A DNA stretch of 64,000 nt from the NCBI RefSeq assembly GCF_003148825.1, contig NZ_QGGZ01000008.1, positions 365,153-429,152 of the forward strand. The letters are read 5' to 3'. The translations under genes and the position numbers were made by a program. The notes under the pieces are model-generated. The model saw nothing but the letters and a program-made list of their open reading frames with translations. It was not told where the DNA came from and searched no databases. This document shows, piece by piece, positions 17,110 through 26,900 of the stretch (its first letter is position 1; each line of letters begins with the position of its first letter). The stretch is from Streptomyces sp. CG 926 (GTDB lineage: Bacteria > Actinomycetota > Actinomycetes > Streptomycetales > Streptomycetaceae).

Positions 17110-20100
17110 GTGGCCTCCGCCGGCGCGCCCGGCGTCCGTGAACTGGCCGCGCTGCTGCGCGCCGCCGGGCTCGACCCGTCCGCCGGGGAACTCGCCGACG
17201 CCCTGTGGCTGGCCGGGCACATCGGCGGGCCCGAGCGGCCCACCCCCGGCGGGCCCGGGCCGGGGGCCCCGCCGCCCGTGGCCGAGGAGCCACCCGCGGA
17301 ACCCGCCGAGCCCTTACGCCCGGACGCCGAGGCCGACGCCCCGGTCGGGCTCTACGCACCCGGGGCGGCCCGGCCCGACGGCGCCGACGGGGACCGGCCG
17401 GGGGAGTCGCCCGAGGAGTACGGCGTACCCGTACGGGTGCCCGGGGCCGCCGCGCTGCCCCGCATCCTGGACATCCAGCGGGCCCTGCGCGCCCTCCAGC
17501 GGCACCGCCCACCGGGGCCGCCCACCCGGCTGGTCATCGACGAGGCCGCCACCGCCGAGGCCAGCGCCCGAGCCCTCGGACTGGTCATCCCCGTACTCCG
17601 GCCGGAGAGCCGGCGCGAGGCGACCGTACGGCTGGTGATGGACGCCTCCCCGTCGATGGCCGTCTGGCAGGACATGTTCGAGGAACTACGGTCCGTGTGC
17701 GAGCGGTTGGGTGCCTTCCGGGACGTCCAGGTGCACTATCTGCACCGCCTCACCGACGGCACGGCCGCGCTCGGCCGCAGCCCCGCACCCGGCTGCGTAC
17801 GCGCCTCCGGCCTGCGCACCGGGGACCAGCTGCGCGACCCGACCGGACGGGCCCTGACCATGGTGGTCTCCGACTGCGCCGGGCCGCTGTGGCGCGAGGG
17901 CACCGCGCAGCGGCTGCTGCACCGGTGGGCCGAGTGCACCCCGTGCATGGTCGTCCAACCGCTGCCGCAGCGGATGTGGGGGCGCAGCTGGCTGCCCACC
18001 GAGCGGGGCACGCTCACCCGGCCGGAGGGCGGCGGGCAGCGGCTGGTGTTCCGGCCGGACCGGCCCCCGCTGCCCGGGCGGCCCACGGGCGGGCTGACGG
18101 TGCCGGTGCTGCCGCCGAGCCCGACCGCCCTCGGGGCGTGGGCCCGGCTGCTGGCCGGGCTGACCGCCGGGCCCGTACCGGCCGAGGTGGGCCGGGTACG
18201 GGCCGACCATCCGGCCGCGCCCCTGCCGCCGCCGCGGGCCGTGCGGCCGCCGCGCGAGCTGGTGGCGCGGTTCCGGTCCTCGGCCGCGCCCCGGGCCGTA
18301 CAGCTCGCGGTGTACCTGTCGGCGGCGCCGCTGACGCTGCCCGTGATGCGGCTGGTGCAGCGCACGATGCTGCCGGACTCCGAGCCCTCCGACCTGGCGG
18401 AGGTGCTCCTGAGCGGGCTGCTGCGGCGCAGCGGGCCTGGGTCGGGGCACTGGTACGAGTTCGTCCCCGGGGTGCAGGACGTGCTGCTGGGGCCGCTGGG
18501 GCGGGACGAGGCCGCGCTGGTGCTCAAGCACTGCTCGGAGTACGTGCTGGCGCACTTCGGCCGGGGCGTACGCAACTTCCCCGCGCTCGCGGTCTCCCAG
18601 CTGACCGGAACCCCGCCGACGGTCGCCGACCCCGGACCCGAGGAGGACGAACGGGCTCCGGAGGGGCGGCTCCCGCAGGCCTTCGCGCAGGTTTCGGCCA
18701 AAGTCGTACGCCGCTACCTGCCCGGGATGCCGGAGGAAGGTCCCGCGGTACGCAGGCCCGCCACGGCCCCGGTGCCCACCCGGGCCGGGGCGGTGCGCGC
18801 CGCCCGGGACCGGCTCGCGGACGCCGACGCCGCCGGGGACGGCGGCGCGCGGGCGCTGTACGAGGCTGTGGCGGTGCTCCGACGGGCGGTCACGGCCCCG
18901 CCGGGGCCCGGCGATCCGCCGGAGGAGGCGGAGACCGAACTGGCGGGGGCCCTGCTGCGGCTGTGGACGGCCCAGCGGGACCCGGAGCTGCTGGCCGAGG
19001 CGGAACGGGCGGTGACCGGGCTGCGGACGGCGCGCGCGGGGGCGGTGCTCGGCCGGGTGCTGTACGAGCGGGCGCTGGCCGCCGGACCGGACGCGGAGCT
19101 GCTGGCGGCGGCGGACATGCGGTTCGCGGCGGCCGGCGCCGCGGCCGACCCGGAGTTGCGGCGGGACTGCGCGGTGCGGCGGGCCGAGACCCTGATCCGC
19201 CTGAGCGGGATCCGCGACGAGGCGGGCGCGCTCCGCGAGGCCCGGGCGGCCCTCGAACCCCTGGCGGGCCCGGCCCCCGCCGCCGAGCCGGGCGCCGACC
19301 TCGCCGCCGACCTCGCCGCCGACCTCGATCCGGGCGCCGAAGCCGGCGCCGAAGCGGAAGGCCGCCACCCCGAACTGCACCTGGCCCTGGGGCGCGTCCT
19401 GCTGGCCCTACTGCCCCGCACCCCGGATCCCGCCGAGCGCACGGCCCTGGCCGGACAGGCCGCCGCCCGGCTCGCCGCGGCCCTGACCGCCGCGCCCGCC
19501 GCCCCCGGCCGCACCGGCCCGGGCACCGCCCAGATCCGGGTGGAGCTCGCCGACGCGCTGCGCCACCTCCCCGGCCGGCTGGAGGAGGCCGCCGGGCAGT
19601 TGGACGCGGCCCTGGCGGAGGTGGGCGGAGACCCGGAGCTACGGGTGACGGCCTTGGTGTGCCTGGCGCGTGTGCACCGGGAGCGGTACGCGCGGGACGC
19701 CGACCCGGCGGCCCTGGAGGACGCTGCCGAGGCGTACGCCCGGGCCCGGCGGTTGATCCCCCGCGACGCCGAGGCCTTCGGGGAACTCCTGCCCGAGTGG
19801 GGCGACGTACTCCTGGACCGGGCCCGGGCCACCGACGGGCGGCGGTTCACCGGGACGGCCGTACGCGTCCTGCGCGAGAGCCGGGCCGCGGTCCCGCAGT
19901 CCGACCCCGGTGCGGCCCACCGGCTGCTGCGGCTGGCCACCGGACTCCGGCTGCGACACACGTACGAGGGCGACCCGGTGGACCTGCGGGAGGCCGAGTA
20001 CCTGCTGGAGCTGGCCGTCCGGCACAGCCGCGACCCGCTGGAGCAGGCCCGTATCTGGCGGGACCACGGCGACGTCCAGCAGGAGATCCACGGACACACC

Positions 20101-20379
20101 CGGGCGCTGGAACGCCTCGACCGGGCGGCGGACTCCTACCGGCGGGCCTGGCGGGCCGCCCTGGAGGCCGACGTGGAGGACCGCGAGGACACCGCCGTCC
20201 AGCTGGCCGCGCGCGTCCAGCAGTTGCGCGGTGACGTGCTGGAACGCCTCGCCCGGCCCCGCGCGGCCCTGGACGCCTACCGCTCGGCGCTGGAGCTGTG
20301 GACCCGGACCCACGAGGGCGCCGCAGGGCGCTCGGAGGCGGTCCGGGCTCGGATCACGGCCCTGGAGGCCGCGCTCTGA
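17110..20379 (+). CDS. Large vWA protein (SAV_2336 N-terminal type) with helical-repeat C-terminus
   Basis: A 1089-residue cytoplasmic protein. The first 150 residues are the SAV_2336-like N-terminal region; a von Willebrand A-like fold follows, with a metal-site motif DASPSMA at residue 178 (D-x-S-x-S pattern). A middle region with winged-helix-like segments is followed from about residue 560 by Ala/Glu/Arg-rich helical pairs resembling TPRs. By analogy with MoxR-vWA pairs the ATPase remodels this protein to switch its partner. GTG start at 17110 with GAGGTGAT upstream. It shares an operon with the protease and MoxR genes, and sits directly before the peptide pathway, where this family is often found. 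Confidence 0.82.
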   Translation: MASAGAPGVRELAALLRAAGLDPSAGELADALWLAGHIGGPERPTPGGPGPGAPPPVAEEPPAEPAEPLRPDAEADAPVGLYAPGAARPDGADGDRPGESPEEYGVPVRVPGAAALPRILDIQRALRALQRHRPPGPPTRLVIDEAATAEASARALGLVIPVLRPESRREATVRLVMDASPSMAVWQDMFEELRSVCERLGAFRDVQVHYLHRLTDGTAALGRSPAPGCVRASGLRTGDQLRDPTGRALTMVVSDCAGPLWREGTAQRLLHRWAECTPCMVVQPLPQRMWGRSWLPTERGTLTRPEGGGQRLVFRPDRPPLPGRPTGGLTVPVLPPSPTALGAWARLLAGLTAGPVPAEVGRVRADHPAAPLPPPRAVRPPRELVARFRSSAAPRAVQLAVYLSAAPLTLPVMRLVQRTMLPDSEPSDLAEVLLSGLLRRSGPGSGHWYEFVPGVQDVLLGPLGRDEAALVLKHCSEYVLAHFGRGVRNFPALAVSQLTGTPPTVADPGPEEDERAPEGRLPQAFAQVSAKVVRRYLPGMPEEGPAVRRPATAPVPTRAGAVRAARDRLADADAAGDGGARALYEAVAVLRRAVTAPPGPGDPPEEAETELAGALLRLWTAQRDPELLAEAERAVTGLRTARAGAVLGRVLYERALAAGPDAELLAAADMRFAAAGAAADPELRRDCAVRRAETLIRLSGIRDEAGALREARAALEPLAGPAPAAEPGADLAADLAADLDPGAEAGAEAEGRHPELHLALGRVLLALLPRTPDPAERTALAGQAAARLAAALTAAPAAPGRTGPGTAQIRVELADALRHLPGRLEEAAGQLDAALAEVGGDPELRVTALVCLARVHRERYARDADPAALEDAAEAYARARRLIPRDAEAFGELLPEWGDVLLDRARATDGRRFTGTAVRVLRESRAAVPQSDPGAAHRLLRLATGLRLRHTYEGDPVDLREAEYLLELAVRHSRDPLEQARIWRDHGDVQQEIHGHTRALERLDRAADSYRRAWRAALEADVEDREDTAVQLAARVQQLRGDVLERLARPRAALDAYRSALELWTRTHEGAAGRSEAVRARITALEAAL

Positions 20380-20399
20380 CGCCCGCGCCGAGGGCGCGG

Positions 20400-20433
20400 C
20401 CCGGTCCGGGTACCGCTGTTTCCACGGACCGGG
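20400..20433 (+). terminator. Possible attenuator hairpin between the vWA and peptide genes
   Basis: CCCGGTCCG (20400-20408) pairs with CGGACCGGG (20425-20433) around a 16-base loop, 20 bp after the vWA stop and about 60 bp before the precursor peptide. It could partly end transcription so that peptide output is set separately. No U-tract; moderate support only. Confidence 0.4.
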
Positions 20434-20491
20434 GGGCGGGAAAAGGAAGTGGACCATCCGGTGTGCGACGCGACAGGGGGCCCGGCGGCAC

Positions 20492-20686
20492 ATGGTGACG
20501 AAGCAGCAGGAAGTGGAGGCGACGACCCCGGGATGTCCGGGGCGGCTGCCGGATCTCTCCGGGCTGGACCTGGCGGCGCTGCGCGGGATCGACCATCCCG
20601 TGCTGGCCCGGGTGATCGAGGGCATGGTCGAGCGGGTTACCCATCCCGCGGAGATCCTCAACGCCTTCGACTCCAGCGTGGCCTGA
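20492..20686 (+). CDS. fxsA: FxSxx-type cyclophane RiPP precursor peptide
   Basis: A 64-residue peptide ending ILNAFDSSVA. The helical leader (LPDLSGLDLAALRGIDHP) and the C-terminal Phe-x-Ser element identify the FxSxx-COOH precursor family, whose Phe ring is predicted to be joined to the Ser beta-carbon by the FxsB radical SAM enzyme encoded 139 bp downstream. Here one residue (Ala) follows the five-residue FDSSV, so the eponymous C-terminus is shifted by one. Start ATG 20492 or the next codon GTG 20495; an AGGGGG lies 11-14 bases upstream. Not noted in the usual gene length range because it is so short, but the context supports it strongly. Confidence 0.85.
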   Translation: MVTKQQEVEATTPGCPGRLPDLSGLDLAALRGIDHPVLARVIEGMVERVTHPAEILNAFDSSVA

Positions 20687-20824
20687 TCGCACCATGCCTG
20701 ATCCGTCCTACCTTGAAACCGAGTTGACCACTTTCCGCCGTTAGCGGGGACCGTCCCCAGGGCAGGGATGGACCGTCCGCCGGGGTGTCCCCGGGGGTTG
20801 TCGTCGGGGGAGGGAGGTGCGGCG

Positions 20825-22615
20825 ATGCGGCGAGCGGTCACGAGCGGAACCCCGCTGCCCGCACCCGACGTCCCCGACCCCACCCCACCCCGACCCCCGA
20901 CACCCCCCGCACTCCCCGACCCCACGGTGCAGCCCCAACGCCGGGATCCAGCCGCGCGGGGCCGGCACCAGGCGTCCGCCGCGCAGGGCTTCGACCCCGC
21001 CGGGCAGCCCCCGCACCCGCAGTCCGGCGTGCAGCACCCGCACCAGGAGCCCGCCGCGCAGGGCCGGCACCCGGATCCCGGCGTGCAGGGCCCGCACCAG
21101 GCGTCCGCCGCTCAGGGCTCCGACCCCGCGGGGCGGCCCCCGCGCCCGCAGTCCGGCGTGCAGGGCCGGCACCCGGATCCCGCCGCGCGGGGCTTCGACG
21201 CGGGGCGGCCACCGCGCCCGGATACCGCCGCGCAGCCCCCGCATCCCGATCTCGCCGCGCAGCGCTCGCGCCACGCCCGGTACGCGCCCTGGCCGTACGC
21301 CCGGCTCGACGTGGCCGCCGCGCGGGCCGCCGGGCATCGTCCGCACCCGATCCGGCAGTTCGTCCTGAAGACCCGCAGCCGCTGCAACCTCGCCTGCACC
21401 TACTGCTACGTCTACGAGATGGCCGACCAGGGCTGGCGCGACCAGCCGCCCGCGATGACCCCCGCCACCATCGCCCGCGCCGCGCAGCGGATCGCCGAGC
21501 ACGCCGCCGCCCACGACCTGCCCCGGATCGACCTCGTCCTGCACGGCGGCGAACCGCTGCTCTCCGCGCCCGCCCAACTGGCCGCGCCCGTCGACGCCGT
21601 ACGGACCGCCGTGGCCGGGGCGGCCCCGACCACCCGGGTCACCGCCACCGTCCAGACCAACGGCACCCTGCTCACCCGCGGTCGCCTCACCGCCCTGGCC
21701 GCCGCCGGGATCCGGGTCGGCGTCAGCCTCGACGGCGGGTTGCCCGCGCACAACACCCGCCGGGTGGACCACGCCGGACGGCCCGGCTTCGCGTCCGCCG
21801 CCCGCGGTCTGCGGCTGCTGGCCCGCCATCCGCAGAGCTACGCCGGGGTGCTCTGCGTCGTCGATCTCGACCAGGACCCGATCGAGACCTACGAGTCCCT
21901 GCTCGCCTTCGCCCCGCCCAGCGTCGGGCTGCTCCTGCCGCTCGCCAACTGGAGCGCCCCGCCCCCCGGCCACCGCCCGGGCCGAACCCCGTACGCGGAC
22001 TGGCTCCTCGCCGTTTTCGAGCGCTGGTGGCACGACGGCGTACGACGCACCCGGATCGGGCTCTTCGAGGAGATCATCGCCCTGTTGCTCGGCCTGCCCA
22101 CCACCACCGAGACCCTCGGGCTCACGCCCGCCGCCACCGCCGTGATCGAGACCGACGGCTCCATCGAACAGGCCGACTCACTGAAATCCGCGTACGAGGG
22201 GGCCGCCGCGACCGGGATGACCCTCGACACCCACAGCTTCGACCAGTTCCTCGACCACCCCGGACTCGCCGCGCGCCAGCTCGGACGGGACGCGCTCGCC
22301 GGCTGGTGCCGCGCCTGCGAGCTCGTCGAGGTGTGCGGCGGAGGGCACTACCCGCACCGCTACCGCGCCGGCGAGGGCTTCCGCAGGCCGTCCGTGTACT
22401 GCGCCGACCTGCAGCGGCTGATCCGGCACATCGCCGCCGCCGTGCAACAGGCCGCGCGGCCCATCCGGACCACCACCGCCGAAGCCACCGACGCTACCGA
22501 AGCCACCGACGCCTACCCCGAAGCCCCCGCCGCCGCAGCCCCCGAGAACCCGGCCGCCGCCACCGACGTCGCCGCCGAAGTCCCCGCCGTCCAGCCCCCG
22601 GCGGTCGCCTCATGA
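20825..22615 (+). CDS. fxsB: FxsB-type cyclophane-forming radical SAM/SPASM peptide maturase
   Basis: A 596-residue radical SAM enzyme. The SAM cluster motif is CNLACTYC (Cys187, 191, 194), preceded by QFVLKTRSR, and the SPASM cluster region is WCRACELVEVCGGGHYPHR (from Cys495). This family forms a carbon-carbon bond from an aromatic ring to the beta-carbon of the residue two positions on, here Phe and Ser of the FxsA core. About 165 residues of Pro/Gln/Ala repeats precede the catalytic part, far longer than the usual N-terminus. ATG 20825 has a strong GGGAGGGAGG site. Its stop overlaps the next start (ATGA). Confidence 0.92.
   Translation: MRRAVTSGTPLPAPDVPDPTPPRPPTPPALPDPTVQPQRRDPAARGRHQASAAQGFDPAGQPPHPQSGVQHPHQEPAAQGRHPDPGVQGPHQASAAQGSDPAGRPPRPQSGVQGRHPDPAARGFDAGRPPRPDTAAQPPHPDLAAQRSRHARYAPWPYARLDVAAARAAGHRPHPIRQFVLKTRSRCNLACTYCYVYEMADQGWRDQPPAMTPATIARAAQRIAEHAAAHDLPRIDLVLHGGEPLLSAPAQLAAPVDAVRTAVAGAAPTTRVTATVQTNGTLLTRGRLTALAAAGIRVGVSLDGGLPAHNTRRVDHAGRPGFASAARGLRLLARHPQSYAGVLCVVDLDQDPIETYESLLAFAPPSVGLLLPLANWSAPPPGHRPGRTPYADWLLAVFERWWHDGVRRTRIGLFEEIIALLLGLPTTTETLGLTPAATAVIETDGSIEQADSLKSAYEGAAATGMTLDTHSFDQFLDHPGLAARQLGRDALAGWCRACELVEVCGGGHYPHRYRAGEGFRRPSVYCADLQRLIRHIAAAVQQAARPIRTTTAEATDATEATDAYPEAPAAAAPENPAAATDVAAEVPAVQPPAVAS
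20966..21250. repeat. In-frame degenerate repeat in the fxsB 5' end
   Basis: A 69-bp segment at 20966-21034 recurs at 21095-21163 (129 bp later) with 64 of 69 bases the same by my count. Shorter pieces (GCCGGCACCCGGATCC) recur at about 21064 and 21165. All period lengths are multiples of three. The encoded linker alternates HQASAAQG, DPAG, PPHPQSGVQ and RHPDP blocks. Confidence 0.85.
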
Positions 22616-23868
22616 CCGACTCCCTCGCCGCCTTCACCGTCTCCTCGCCCACCCTGCGCGCCCTCGCCTCCACCGAACCCTCCATGGAGGGCACCCGCCT
22701 GGTCCGCGACGTACGCCGCTCCAAACGACTGCTCCTGCTGCGCGCGGTCCTCGACGCCGCCCCCGGCGGCCGCTCCGGGGAGACCGCCGACCACTGGGCC
22801 CTGCTGGAGGAGGCCGAGCGCCGCGACCCGGGCGCCGTACGCGACGTACTGCACTACCCCGCCACCGGGGTATGGGCCGAGGAGACCCTGCGCCGACTGC
22901 ACGCCCCCTGCGGCCCCCCGCCCGACCTCGGGCACCTCGGGGCCCTCGCCGTCGCCGCCGCCCTGCGCGCCGGGATCCCCTTCAGCCACACCCTGCGACC
23001 CCTGCACGGCCGGCTCGTCCTGCCCACCCTCGGACTGCTGCGCCCTGACCGCCCCGGCCCGCTGGCCCTCTGCGAGCACTCCTGGGACCCCGACGACCCC
23101 GCCACCGTGCCCCTGCACGCCCTGCCCGGCGGCCGGACCGCCCTCGACGACCTCGACCCCTACCGGGCACCCGGCCCCGCGCAGCCCGCCCCGATCCGCC
23201 CCGCCCGCCGACTCACCCCCAAGGGCCACAAGCGATGGGACACCCAGTGGGCCGGCGCGCTCACCCTGCTCCAGCGCTACGACACCATCCGCGCGGAGGA
23301 GACCGTCCAACTGCTGCGCTCCGTCGTACCGCTGGCCGGCGGCTCCCGCTCCAACGGTGCCACCCTGCCCGCGGCGGCCGGTTCCGTACTCGCCCGCGCC
23401 CAGGCCCCGCCCGCCCTCGCCGCGACCCTCGTCCACGAGGTCCAGCACGGCAAGCTGACCGCCCTCACCGACGTCCTGACCCTGCACACCGCCGACCACA
23501 CGCCCCGCCACTGGGCCCCCTGGCGCAGCGACCCGCGCCCCCTGGAGGGCCTGCTGCACGGCGCCTACGCCCATCTCGCGCTCGCCGGGTACTGGCAGCG
23601 CGCCGCCCTCTACGGGGCCCGCGGCGCCTGGGCCCAGCACGCCCGCATCCGCGCCCAGGTGGCGGCCGTCCTGCCCACCCTGCGGGGACACGAGCTACTG
23701 ACCACCGCCGGACGGGAGTTCACCGACGCGATGGGCGCCGCCGAACGGGCCATGGACGACCTGCCACCGCCCGGCGACCAGCACACCGCGGCCCGCCGGG
23801 CCGTCGACCGTGAACGCCGCGCCTGGTGCGAGGCGCACCCCGAACTCGCGCCGTTCGCACAAGGGTGA
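22612..23868 (+). CDS. HExxH-motif peptide beta-hydroxylase of the FxSxx pathway
   Basis: A 418-residue protein with the motif LVHEVQHGKL (His275, Glu276, His279). HExxH proteins next to FxsB-like enzymes have been recognised as iron- and 2-oxoglutarate-dependent peptide beta-hydroxylases rather than proteases, so a hydroxyl on the precursor core is the likely product. The rest is helical, with an N-terminal FTVSSPTLRALAS segment typical of the family. ATG 22612 overlaps the fxsB stop by 4 bases, so translation is coupled. It is followed 63 bp later by the TIR-STAND gene. Which residue is hydroxylated cannot be told. Confidence 0.83.
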   Translation: MTDSLAAFTVSSPTLRALASTEPSMEGTRLVRDVRRSKRLLLLRAVLDAAPGGRSGETADHWALLEEAERRDPGAVRDVLHYPATGVWAEETLRRLHAPCGPPPDLGHLGALAVAAALRAGIPFSHTLRPLHGRLVLPTLGLLRPDRPGPLALCEHSWDPDDPATVPLHALPGGRTALDDLDPYRAPGPAQPAPIRPARRLTPKGHKRWDTQWAGALTLLQRYDTIRAEETVQLLRSVVPLAGGSRSNGATLPAAAGSVLARAQAPPALAATLVHEVQHGKLTALTDVLTLHTADHTPRHWAPWRSDPRPLEGLLHGAYAHLALAGYWQRAALYGARGAWAQHARIRAQVAAVLPTLRGHELLTTAGREFTDAMGAAERAMDDLPPPGDQHTAARRAVDRERRAWCEAHPELAPFAQG

Positions 23869-23931
23869 CGGACCGTCCGCTGCGGTACCTTTCAAGCCCG
23901 TCCACCGCCCGGATTCCAGGGAGACGGCCCG

Positions 23932-26900
23932 ATGACCACCGGTAGTCGCCAGGACCGTGAACCGGCGGCGCAGCAGCCGCCCCAGCCGCCCCAGCCGCAG
24001 CGATTCGTCATCAGCTTCGCGGGCTTCAACCGCCCCTGGGCGGTGTGGATCGCGCACCGCCTGGAGGAGCACGGCCACCGCGTCGCCCTCCAGCGCTGGG
24101 ACCCGCAGAACAGCCCCGGGATCGACCAGGCCCTCGACGACCTGGCCCGCTCCGGCAGCCGGGTCCTCCTCGTCCTCAGCGAGCGCTACTTCTCCGCCGG
24201 CACCCATACCGACGAGCAGTGGAACACCGCCCTGCGCGCCGTCACCGACCGCCACCCCGACCGGTTCGCGGCGGTCTGCCTCACCGACGCCCCGCTGCCC
24301 AGCGCCGTCGCCGTGCTGGAGAAGACCGACCTGTGGGGTCTGGACGCGTACGAGGCCGAGTACCGCGTGCTGCGCCGGCTGGAGCTGCCCACCGACCGGA
24401 TCGGCACCGAGACCGGCCGCCGCGGGCCCCGCTTCCCCAACGACCCGCCGGAGATCTGGGGCCGCGTCCCGCGCCGCAACCCGCGCTTCACCGGCCGCAA
24501 CGACGTCATCGGCACCCTGCGCCAGGCGCTGATCGAAGCCCCGCCCGGCGCGTCCACCGTCACCCTCCTCGGGCTCTCGGGCGTCGGCAAGACCCAGGTG
24601 GCCACCGAGTACGCCTACCGCTTCGCCTCCGAGTACGACATCGTGTGGTGGGTCCCGGCCGAGGACCGTCCCACCCTGCGCGAACGCCTCGCCGACCTGG
24701 CCCCCGCGCTCGGGCTGCCGCGCGGGGCGGGCAGCTACGGCGAGCAGATCCGGGCCGTGCTCGAAGCGCTGCGGCGCGGGACCCCGTACGGCCGCTGGCT
24801 GATGGTTTTCGACGGCTGCGACAACCCGGACGACCTGATCGACCTGCTGCCCTCCGGCGCGGGCGACGTCATCATCACCTCCCGCAACCGCGAATGGGCC
24901 GCCCGGCACACCAGCCTGGTCGAGGTCCCGCTCTACGCCCGCCCCGAATCGATCACCTTCATCCGCCGCCGGGCCCTGCGCCTGACCGCCGACGAGGCCG
25001 ACCAGCTCGCCGAGGCCCTGGAGGACTACCCGCTCGCCCTCGACCAGACGGCGGGCTGGCTCGCCGACTCCCCGCTGCCGGTCGGCGACTACCTCCTCCT
25101 GCTCCAGCACCGGATGGACTCCCGCGAGGCCGTGGCCGTCTCCGACGACTACCCCCTGCCCTTCCCCACCGCCCTCGCCATACTGCTCAACAACGTCCGG
25201 GAGAACTTCCCCGACGCCCTCGCCCTGCTAAGGCTGTTCGTCTTCTTCGCCCCCGGCCCGGTGCCGCTGCGCCTGCTGCGCGAATTCCCCGCCGACGACG
25301 TGCCCGAACAGCTCGCCGGGCTGATCAACGACCAGATCCGGTGGAACGCCGCCCTCAACAAGCTCGTCCAGTTCTCCGTGGTCCGGCTGGAGTACTCCGA
25401 CCTGGCCGTGGAGGAGGGCGGCGGCGGACTGGAGACCGTGCAACTGCACCGCATGGTCCACGGCATCGTCCGCGAGGACCTCTCCGAGGGGGAGGCCGAA
25501 CCGCTGGCGCGCGCCGTACGCCAGGTCCTCGCCGCCGCCGACCCCGGCCGCCCCTCCGACTCCCGCCTGTGGCCCCGGTACGCCGAACTCATCCCGCACC
25601 TGGCCACCTCCGGGGTGCTCACCAGCAGCAACCCGCGCATCCAGAACTTCCTGCTGCACTGCCTGCGTTATTTGATCCTGTCCGGTGAGTACCGCACCTG
25701 CCTGCGGCTCTCCGAGGAGACCGACCTGATCTGGCGGGCCCTGCTCGGCGAGGACCACCCCAAGGTCCGCGAGCTCAGCTACCAGTACGGCGAAGCCCTG
25801 CGCAACCTCGGCCTGTTCCGCCGCGCCGAGACCCTCACCCGCGCCCGCGCCGACCGGCTCGCCGGGGAACGCGGCGACCGCGACCTGGAAACCCTGCGCG
25901 CCACCAGCTCGTACGGCGGGGTCCTGCTGTGCATCGCCCGCTTCGAACCGGCCCGCGAGATCTTCGAGCACTGCCTGGCCACCTACCGCGAACTGCTCGG
26001 CGAGGACGACTCCACCACCCTCGCCGCCCAGAACAACCTGGCCGCCACCTACCGCCTGCTCGGCCGCTACCAGGACGCCTACGACCTGGACCTGGACACC
26101 CTGCGCCGCCGCGAACGCGTCCTGAGGACCCACCACATCTCCACGCTCTCCTCCGGGATCGCCTGCGCCATGGGCCTGCGGCTGATGGGCCGCTACCACG
26201 AGGCCCAGACCCGACAGGAACAAGGCGTGAAGATCAACACCCAGGTGCTGGGCCTCGAACACCCGCAGACCCTGCGCGCCGAGCACAACCTCGGGATGTG
26301 CCTGCGCCGCTCCGGCGACATCCCCGGCGCGGGCCTGCGGCTGCGTACCGTGTGGGAGCGGGCCACCAGGGTGTTCGGGGCGGACTACCCGTGGACCTTG
26401 ATGGTGGCCTCCGACTACGCCACCTACCTCAGGGAGTACGGGGACGTCGGCGAGGCCCGCCGGATCTCCGAGGACGTGGTCCGCGGCTACCAGTCCCAGC
26501 TCGGCCTCGCCCACCCGTACAGCATCGGCACCGTCGGCAACCTCGGCCTGGTCCTGCGGGCCCAGGGCGAACGCACGGCAGCCCTCTCCCTCGCCGAGCA
26601 GGCACTGGTGGGCATGCGGGGCGCGCTCGGCGACCGGCACCCCTGGACGCTCGGCTGCGCCCTGAACGCAACCGGCCACCGGAACATCACCGGCCGACTG
26701 GAGGACGCGCTGGACCTGAGCCGGGAGACCCTGCGCACGGCCGAACGGGTCCTCGGCCCGGACCACCCGATGTCGCTGAGCGCCCAGATCGCCTTGGCGG
26801 CGGACCTCCGGTCGGTACGGGAACACGAGGAGGCGGCGAAACACGAGGACGCGGGCATCAAGGGCCTCACCCGCACCTTGGGCGCGCAGCACGTCCACAC

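Noticed and set aside
20785..23868. Long open frame overlapping fxsB in another phase
   Set aside because: Its first part is Arg/Pro/Ala-rich shadow of the fxsB repeats; only the final part in that phase (from 22612) is the real HExxH gene.
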